A DNA stretch of 11,694 bases from an uncultured Campylobacter sp. (lineage in GTDB: Bacteria; Campylobacterota; Campylobacteria; Campylobacterales; Campylobacteraceae), in NCBI RefSeq assembly GCF_937997465.1, contig NZ_CALKTQ010000204.1, positions 1-11,694 of the forward strand, read 5' to 3'. The notes beneath the pieces are model-generated. The model did no database searches. It saw only the letters and a program-made list of their open reading frames with translations, and was not told the origin of the DNA. This document shows positions 7,476 through 11,694 of this stretch, one piece after another (position 1 is the stretch's first letter; every line of letters starts with the position of its first letter). The position numbers were made by a program, and so were the translations under genes.

Positions 7476-7505
7476 ATTATATCTGAAACTGGCTTAGTTT
7501 TGCAA
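7476..7505 (-). promoter_or_regulatory. Sigma-70-type promoter of the minus-strand operon
   Basis: Read on the minus strand, TATAAT (7481-7476) forms a perfect -10 box, preceded by GA, with TTGCAA (7505-7500) 18 bases upstream as a plausible -35 box. Transcription would start near 7469 and give a leader of about 30 bases carrying the AGGAG site. It would drive the PgbA-like gene, glcD, the four-cysteine membrane protein and possibly YihY/BrkB. Confidence 0.6.
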
Positions 7506-7524
7506 AATGTAAGTAATTTTCGAG

Positions 7525-7530
7525 TAAAAT
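7525..7530 (+). promoter_or_regulatory. Candidate -10 element of the M23 peptidase operon
   Basis: TAAAAT lies 24 bases before the ATG at 7555, followed by AAGGGA at 7545-7550, a good ribosome binding site. Upstream is T-rich (TAATTTTC), as is common for Campylobacter promoters that lack a conserved -35 box. The whole 114-base gap 7441-7554 is the longest non-coding stretch here and appears to hold back-to-back promoters for the two envelope operons. Confidence 0.45.
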
Positions 7531-7554
7531 ACGGCTTTTAAATCAAGGGATTTT

Positions 7555-9414
7555 ATGAAGAAATTTTCATTAGCTTTACTGCTGGCGGTAAATTTATTCG
7601 CCGCCTCGCCTATACAATCTACCGTCCAGGAGCTTAGCTGGCCTAGCGGAGATACGTTTTTAACTTTTTTGGAGAAAAATTCCATCCCCCTTTCTCTTTA
7701 TTATGATATGGATTCGGACGATAAGGAGTTTGTAAGCGAGATAAAAGCGGGCATATCGTATCAAATTTTAAGAGACGAAAAAGGCGGGATAAGCCAGGTG
7801 CTAATCCCCGTAAACGAAGAACTTCAAGCGCAAATTTATAAAGATAACGACGGAAAGTATAATTTTCAGCTTTCCTCGATCTCGTATCAGACGCATAGGC
7901 GCGTGCTTAGTATGCCTATTACGGTTTCGCCTTCGCAAGATATCCAAGACGCTACGGGCAGTGCGGCTTTGGCACACGGATTTTATCTGGCGATGAAGAA
8001 CGAAGTGCCGGAAAGCGAGTTTAAAAAGCTAAAAAAAGGCGACAGGCTCGCGATGGAATACACGCAAAAAACTAGGCTCGGACGAACGTTTGGCATACCG
8101 GAAATACACTGGGCGTCGATACAAATCGGCGATAAAAAATACGTCACGTATAAATTCGAAAACAAATACTACGACAAAAGCGGCAAGAAAAACGATAAAT
8201 TTTTGCTAACTAGACCGATCGCAAACGCTCGTATTACCTCGCCTTTTACGCCCAAGCGCTATCATCCGATACTAAAGCGCTATAAGGCCCATCTAGGCGT
8301 GGACTACGGCGCTCCTAAAGGCACTCCGATAAAGGCCGCAGGCGAGGGTACGGTAAAATTCGTCGGTACTAAAAGCGGCTACGGCAAGGTAGTAATACTA
8401 GGTCACACTAGCGGTTACGAGACGCTATATGCGCACACTAGCGGCTTTGCTAAAGGTATAAAAAGCGGAGTAAAAGTTAAGCAAGGTCAGCTCATCGCAT
8501 ATGTGGGAAACACGGGTATGAGTACGGGTTCGCACCTGCATTTCGGCGTTTATAAAAACGGTAACGCTATAAACCCAGAGACCGAGATAAAGGTAGCTAA
8601 AAGCGTATTTGCCTTAAATGAAAGCGCTAAATTTCAAAAATATATAAAACAGTTTGAAAACAAGATAAAAGAGTATGCCAACAAGGATGAAATCCCTGAA
8701 AAAGAGCAGAAATTTGATGCGGCGATGGACTGGGAGCATCCTATAACCGAGCCAAAAACAGACGTAAATTTGACGATGACGGATGCAAATTCTACCTTTT
8801 CTAGCGGAGATTTAAATTTAACTACGGAGACGAAAAGGGCAGAGGAAAATTTAACTAACATCGGCTCTTTAAAAACCGATATAAATTTGACAAAAGAGAC
8901 AAAGGGTGACAACAAGGGAGACAATGCGACCAAAACCGAAGCAAATTTGACGAGCGAGCTCGCAAGCGGCAGCGACGATGCAAATTTGACGGACTCAAAT
9001 TTAACCAAGTCCGAGTCAAATTTAACGGAGCAGCCCAAAGCAGAAAGCAACTCCTCTGGAACCAAAACGGACGCGAACGAAACGGCAAATTTAGCCGCGG
9101 CAAAATCAGCAAAACCGGAGTCAAATTTAACCTCTGCAAAAGCGTCAAACAAGGCGGCAAGCAAGACTGAGCCAAAAAAATCAAGCAAAGAGGCGAAAAA
9201 ATCTGAGTCAAATTCGTCCGCTAAAAATAAAGACAAAACAAAACAGACGGATAAGAAAAAGGACAAAACAAATAAAGAAACCAAAACCGAGTCCAAAAAG
9301 AAAAAAGACGTAAACGCCAGCAAAGATAAGTCCAAAAAGCAAAAACGGACCGCCGATAAAAAGGCTAAATCAAAAGATAAAACCGCCGAGTCAAGCGACA
9401 AAAAGAGCAAATGA
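7555..9414 (+). CDS. M23 (LytM) peptidoglycan endopeptidase, Csd3/Pgp3-like, with a sequon-rich C-terminal tail
   Basis: This protein is predicted to cut peptide cross-links in periplasmic peptidoglycan. H. pylori Csd3 (HdpA) and Campylobacter Pgp3 are D,D-endopeptidases/carboxypeptidases needed for helical shape. The 619 residues comprise a signal peptide (1-16 or 17), Csd3-like N-terminal domains (about 25-215), and a LytM domain (about 220-345) with zinc-site motifs HLGVDYG (H246, D250) and SHLHFG (H327, H329), plus H294 in YAHTSG. A helical stretch follows (347-395), then a 220-residue disordered tail. Csd3 is about 400 residues, so the tail is an addition. It holds 14 D/E-x-N-x-S/T sites (N405 to N587) and is lysine-rich at the end. 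A good AAGGGA site supports the start. Its TGA overlaps mgtE's ATG (ATGA). Enzyme family is secure; the Csd3-type assignment rests on domain layout and neighbours. Confidence 0.93.
   Translation: MKKFSLALLLAVNLFAASPIQSTVQELSWPSGDTFLTFLEKNSIPLSLYYDMDSDDKEFVSEIKAGISYQILRDEKGGISQVLIPVNEELQAQIYKDNDGKYNFQLSSISYQTHRRVLSMPITVSPSQDIQDATGSAALAHGFYLAMKNEVPESEFKKLKKGDRLAMEYTQKTRLGRTFGIPEIHWASIQIGDKKYVTYKFENKYYDKSGKKNDKFLLTRPIANARITSPFTPKRYHPILKRYKAHLGVDYGAPKGTPIKAAGEGTVKFVGTKSGYGKVVILGHTSGYETLYAHTSGFAKGIKSGVKVKQGQLIAYVGNTGMSTGSHLHFGVYKNGNAINPETEIKVAKSVFALNESAKFQKYIKQFENKIKEYANKDEIPEKEQKFDAAMDWEHPITEPKTDVNLTMTDANSTFSSGDLNLTTETKRAEENLTNIGSLKTDINLTKETKGDNKGDNATKTEANLTSELASGSDDANLTDSNLTKSESNLTEQPKAESNSSGTKTDANETANLAAAKSAKPESNLTSAKASNKAASKTEPKKSSKEAKKSESNSSAKNKDKTKQTDKKKDKTNKETKTESKKKKDVNASKDKSKKQKRTADKKAKSKDKTAESSDKKSK
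8755..9411 (+). other. C-terminal tail with 14 PglB-type N-glycosylation sites and a lysine-rich end
   Basis: Residues 401-619 of the M23 peptidase are low-complexity and rich in N, T, S, K, D, E and A. D/E-x-N-x-S/T occurs at N405, 412, 421, 432, 444, 464, 477, 482, 489, 499, 508, 524, 553 and 587. Of 15 N-x-S/T triplets in the tail, only N457 lacks the acidic residue at -2. Nine of the sites read NLT. Residues 537-619 are about 40% lysine (33 of 83). PglB of Campylobacter requires exactly this acidic sequon and acts in the periplasm, where the signal peptide would place the tail. Actual glycosylation is inference. Confidence 0.85.
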
Positions 9415-10787
9415 TGGAAGAAAACGAGCAATTAAACGAAGCCAAAGAGCTGCTAGACTCGCACCTAAACGAGACGATCGATAAGGAGCTAAGCCCCGCC
9501 GACCTTGCCCAGCACCTAAAAACGCTTAAAAAGCACGATGAGGAGCTATTTGGCGAATACCTCGAAAAGCTCGACCCAGAGATCCTGGGCGACGTAGCGA
9601 TGGAGATGCCAGATCACATGCTAAAGGACGTGATCGAGCAGATACCTAGCGACAAGATCATCGAGGCGATCGAGGAGCTAGAGAGTGATGACGCGGCCGA
9701 GCTTTTGGAGTATATCGAGGAGATCGACGAGCAAAAGGCTAAAGAGCTCTTTGACGGCCTGGACAAGGACGATCAGGAGGAGATTTTACGTATCCGCAGC
9801 TACGACGAGGGCGAAGCGGGCGCGTTCATGCAGACGGAGCTTTTTAGTGCGCATATCGACGAGCAGCTAAAAACGGCGGTCGAGCGGCTAAGGCGCGAGA
9901 AGGAAGAGGGCAAACTAGAAAACGTCTCGCAGCTTTTTATCACCGATAAAAAGGGTGTTTTGCTCCATGCGGTGCCGCTTGAGGATCTGATACTATTTGA
10001 TTTTAACCAAACCTTAAGAGAGATCATCGCAAAGAGCGAAGAGGATAAATATAAACCCAACGTGGCCGTAGATAACGAGCCTATCGAGACGGTCGTAGAA
10101 ACGGTCGAAAACTACGATATGAACTCGATCGCGGTCGTCGATAGCAAGGGTTATTTGCTAGGTCGTATCACAACAGACGACATCCACGACTTTATAAAAG
10201 AGAGCGCCACGGAGCAAATTTATAACCTAGCCGGCGTCGACGACGAAGCTGAGGAAGAGGATACGAGCCTGGTTAAGGCCACTCGCGCGCGCGCCGTTTG
10301 GCTACTTATAAATTTATTTACCGCGCTTATTAGCTCATCGATCATCGGGCTTTTTGACGAGACGATAGCTAGCTACGTAGCACTCGCGGTATTGATGCCT
10401 ATCGTCGCATCAATGGGCGGAAATACCGGCACGCAGGCGCTTACGGTTACCGTGCGCCGACTAACTCTGGGAGAGATTGAGTTTAAAAACGCCGCAAATG
10501 CGCTAAAACGCGAGGTTGGCATCGCGCTTATAAACGGACTAACCTTTGCATTTTTGATGGGCGTTATAGCTTCTTTGTGGTTTAACCGCCCGATGCTAGG
10601 CGTCGTTATCGGCGCTTCGATGTTGATAAATTTGTTTTTCGCCGGATTTTTTGGTACTTTGATACCGCTAACCTTAAAGAAATTTGATATCGATCCCGCC
10701 GTCGGCTCGGCCGTGCTGCTTACCACCGTTACCGACACGGTCGGCTTTTTTAGCTTTTTAGGACTGGCAAAATGGATACTTCTGTAA
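9411..10787 (+). CDS. mgtE: MgtE-family Mg2+ channel/transporter
   Basis: MgtE imports Mg2+ and is gated by cytoplasmic Mg2+ bound to its acidic N and CBS domains. The 458-residue protein has the expected order: strongly acidic helical N domain (about 1-135), a CBS pair (about 136-270) including SIAVVDSKGYLLGRITTDDI, then a five-helix membrane domain (about 294-458). The pore motif MPIVASMGGNTGTQ (329-342) and D442 in TTVTDTVGFF, equivalent in place to the pore aspartate of Thermus MgtE, are present. The first ATG overlaps the peptidase stop (ATGA); a second ATG at 9414 is equally possible and would shorten the protein by one residue. The last 16 bases overlap the Nudix gene, so three genes appear co-translated. 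Tail of the run may be envelope-related: Mg2+ supply and cell wall. Confidence 0.96.
   Translation: MMEENEQLNEAKELLDSHLNETIDKELSPADLAQHLKTLKKHDEELFGEYLEKLDPEILGDVAMEMPDHMLKDVIEQIPSDKIIEAIEELESDDAAELLEYIEEIDEQKAKELFDGLDKDDQEEILRIRSYDEGEAGAFMQTELFSAHIDEQLKTAVERLRREKEEGKLENVSQLFITDKKGVLLHAVPLEDLILFDFNQTLREIIAKSEEDKYKPNVAVDNEPIETVVETVENYDMNSIAVVDSKGYLLGRITTDDIHDFIKESATEQIYNLAGVDDEAEEEDTSLVKATRARAVWLLINLFTALISSSIIGLFDETIASYVALAVLMPIVASMGGNTGTQALTVTVRRLTLGEIEFKNAANALKREVGIALINGLTFAFLMGVIASLWFNRPMLGVVIGASMLINLFFAGFFGTLIPLTLKKFDIDPAVGSAVLLTTVTDTVGFFSFLGLAKWILL
10760..10763 (+). promoter_or_regulatory. Ribosome binding site of the Nudix gene, inside mgtE
   Basis: AGGA lies eight bases before the ATG at 10772 and within the 3' end of mgtE. 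It supports the start that gives a 16-base overlap with mgtE instead of a later in-frame start. Confidence 0.6.
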
Positions 10788-11371
10788 AAAATATCAAGAT
10801 AGAAAATTTAACCGCCCCGCGCTATGTAAAGCCATATCAAATTTCCTTTGATCTGTGCGAAAAGTCCGTCAAATGGGAGTGTATCAAGGCCCACGATAGC
10901 GTCTCGGTACTGCTTTATCACGAGGACAAGGACGCGTTTTTGCTGGTTAAGCAGTTTCGTCCCGCCGTTTGGTTTAATCTGCAAGAAGGACGCGAGCTAA
11001 ATTTGACGCAAAAGGGCGACGAGGGCTACACATATGAGCTTTGCGCAGGTCTGATGGATAAAGGCAAGAGCGAGGAGCAGACCGTCATCGAGGAGATCGC
11101 CGAGGAGACGGGCTTTGCCGTGAGCAAGGTCGAGCGCATAACATCCACTCGCGGCGCGCTGGGATTTGGCGGAGCGAAGCAGACAATGTTTTTTGCCGTG
11201 ATAAACGACGCGATGAAGATCGGCGAGGGCGGCGGCATAGACGGCGAAAATATCGAGCCCGTTTACGTGTCGCTTGAGCGGGCGCGGGAGTTTATGTTTG
11301 ACGAAACCAAAACCAAGGCTACGGGGCTAATGTTTGCTTTTATGTGGTTTTTTGATAGAATGGGCAGATAG
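10772..11371 (+). CDS. Nudix hydrolase, ADP-ribose/nucleotide-sugar pyrophosphatase type
   Basis: Nudix enzymes cleave nucleoside diphosphates linked to another group; this form resembles ADP-ribose and UDP-sugar pyrophosphatases (NUDT14/AdpP-like), releasing a nucleoside monophosphate and a phosphorylated moiety. The 199-residue protein has an N-terminal dimerisation-type segment, the LLVKQFRPAV strand (57-66) typical of this group, and a Nudix box at 93-115. The box departs from G-x5-E-x7-R-E: K99 stands for the first glutamate and E107 for the arginine, while the metal-binding E108, E111 and E112 remain. The ELCAGLMDKG lead-in resembles NUDT14. It overlaps mgtE by 16 bases and is the last gene of that run. 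Substrate is not decided by the sequence. Confidence 0.88.
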   Translation: MDTSVKNIKIENLTAPRYVKPYQISFDLCEKSVKWECIKAHDSVSVLLYHEDKDAFLLVKQFRPAVWFNLQEGRELNLTQKGDEGYTYELCAGLMDKGKSEEQTVIEEIAEETGFAVSKVERITSTRGALGFGGAKQTMFFAVINDAMKIGEGGGIDGENIEPVYVSLERAREFMFDETKTKATGLMFAFMWFFDRMGR

Positions 11372-11412
11372 TTTGCGCCAAATTTTAGATTTCGCGAAAA
11401 ATAATCAAATTT

Positions 11413-11417
11413 AAGGA
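11413..11417 (+). promoter_or_regulatory. Ribosome binding site of the Sel1-repeat gene
   Basis: AAGGA lies six bases before the ATG at 11424. It supports this start, which also opens a clear signal peptide. The 52-base gap 11372-11423 holds no clear terminator; it does contain the perfect palindrome TTTCGCGAAA at 11390-11399. Confidence 0.65.
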
Positions 11418-11423
11418 AAATAA

Positions 11424-11694
11424 ATGCTAAAGAAAATAGTTTGCGTCGCTTTTTTGGCGTCCTCGGCTTTTGCCGCCGTGCCTGCTTTCGAGGAGGCGAG
11501 CGCGGAGTTAGCTCAAAACAACTACGACAACGCCTTAAAGCTCTTTGAAAAGTCTTGCTATGAGGAGAAAAATATCGTAGGCTGCTATGCCGCGGGCTTT
11601 ATAAACATTAACGCCTATTCGCAAAACTCTAGCGAGGCAAAAGGCTTCGAGCAGTTTTCAAAAGCTTGCGATGCGGGCGATATGGACGGTTGCA
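11424..11694 (+). CDS. Secreted Sel1-like-repeat cysteine-rich protein, N-terminal part (runs off the window)
   Basis: The visible 90 codons encode a signal peptide (MLKKIVCVAFLASSAFA, cleavage before AVPAF) followed by helical repeats with paired cysteines, SCYEEKNIVGCYAAGF and ACDAGDMDGC. Regularly spaced cysteines on paired alpha helices are the hallmark of Sel1-like repeats in the Helicobacter cysteine-rich protein (Hcp) group, where each repeat is closed by a disulfide. Such proteins are periplasmic or secreted; some Hcp proteins bind beta-lactams or interact with the host, but no function can be assigned here. The 3' end lies beyond base 11694, so length and repeat number are unknown. 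Confidence 0.82.
   Translation, partial: MLKKIVCVAFLASSAFAAVPAFEEASAELAQNNYDNALKLFEKSCYEEKNIVGCYAAGFININAYSQNSSEAKGFEQFSKACDAGDMDGC

Noticed and set aside
9174..9306. A-rich tracts in the tail as a programmed frameshift or phase-variable switch
   Set aside because: The tracts have at most seven A, Campylobacter phase variation usually uses longer poly-G or poly-C, and the frame is intact to a stop that overlaps mgtE properly. It is mentioned only as a minor slip possibility.
8755..9411. Tail as a sequencing or assembly artefact, or a separate gene fused by error
   Set aside because: The frame is continuous, sequons are spread over nearly 600 bases with varied codons, and the stop makes an ATGA junction with mgtE as expected for an intact operon.
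8634..9431. 265-codon open frame on the minus strand opposite the peptidase tail
   Set aside because: It is the complement of Lys/Asn/Asp/Thr-rich codons, giving an artificial run of Phe, Leu, Ser and Val. There is no convincing start context, and it mirrors the low-complexity tail exactly.

Overview
The window reads as chromosomal DNA of a Campylobacter species from the higher-GC, oral-type end of the genus (C. showae, C. rectus or C. curvus-like; this placement is inference). The evidence is the abundance of the AAATTT word, epsilonproteobacterial versions of IspG, DnaB and ComEC, and the gene order comEC / yihY-rbn / glcD / pgbA-like / M23 peptidase, which as I recall it matches Cj1211 to Cj1215 of C. 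jejuni. Coding density is very high: the longest non-coding stretch is 114 bases (7441-7554), and no tRNA, rRNA, CRISPR array or insertion sequence was found.

Left part, plus strand (1-3771): the 3' end of ispG (isoprenoid synthesis), a two-gene PIN-domain toxin-antitoxin module of clearly lower GC, dnaB (replicative helicase) and a short comEC (DNA uptake channel). Middle part, minus strand (3768-7440): a four-gene run transcribed from a good sigma-70-like promoter at about 7476-7505, in the order pgbA-like exported protein, GlcD-like FAD oxidoreductase, an AT-rich four-cysteine membrane protein of unknown function, and a YihY/BrkB membrane protein. comEC and yihY converge and overlap by 4 bases. 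Right part, plus strand (7555-11694): a divergently transcribed, tightly coupled run of an M23 (LytM) cell-wall peptidase of the Csd3/Pgp3 type, mgtE (Mg2+ channel) and a Nudix hydrolase, then the start of a secreted Sel1-repeat, cysteine-rich protein.

The most unusual feature is in the M23 peptidase. Its first ~395 residues correspond to a complete Csd3-like enzyme, but it carries a further ~220-residue low-complexity tail holding 14 copies of D/E-x-N-x-S/T, the stringent acceptor site of the Campylobacter oligosaccharyltransferase PglB. No such site occurs in the first 400 residues. The tail ends in a segment of about 40% lysine. I infer a densely N-glycosylated, polycationic stalk on a cell-shape peptidoglycan endopeptidase. 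This follows from motif reading alone and has not been tested.

Two low-GC genes or gene pairs (toxin-antitoxin at 341-1052, four-cysteine membrane protein at 4644-5339) look like later arrivals in an otherwise conserved backbone.
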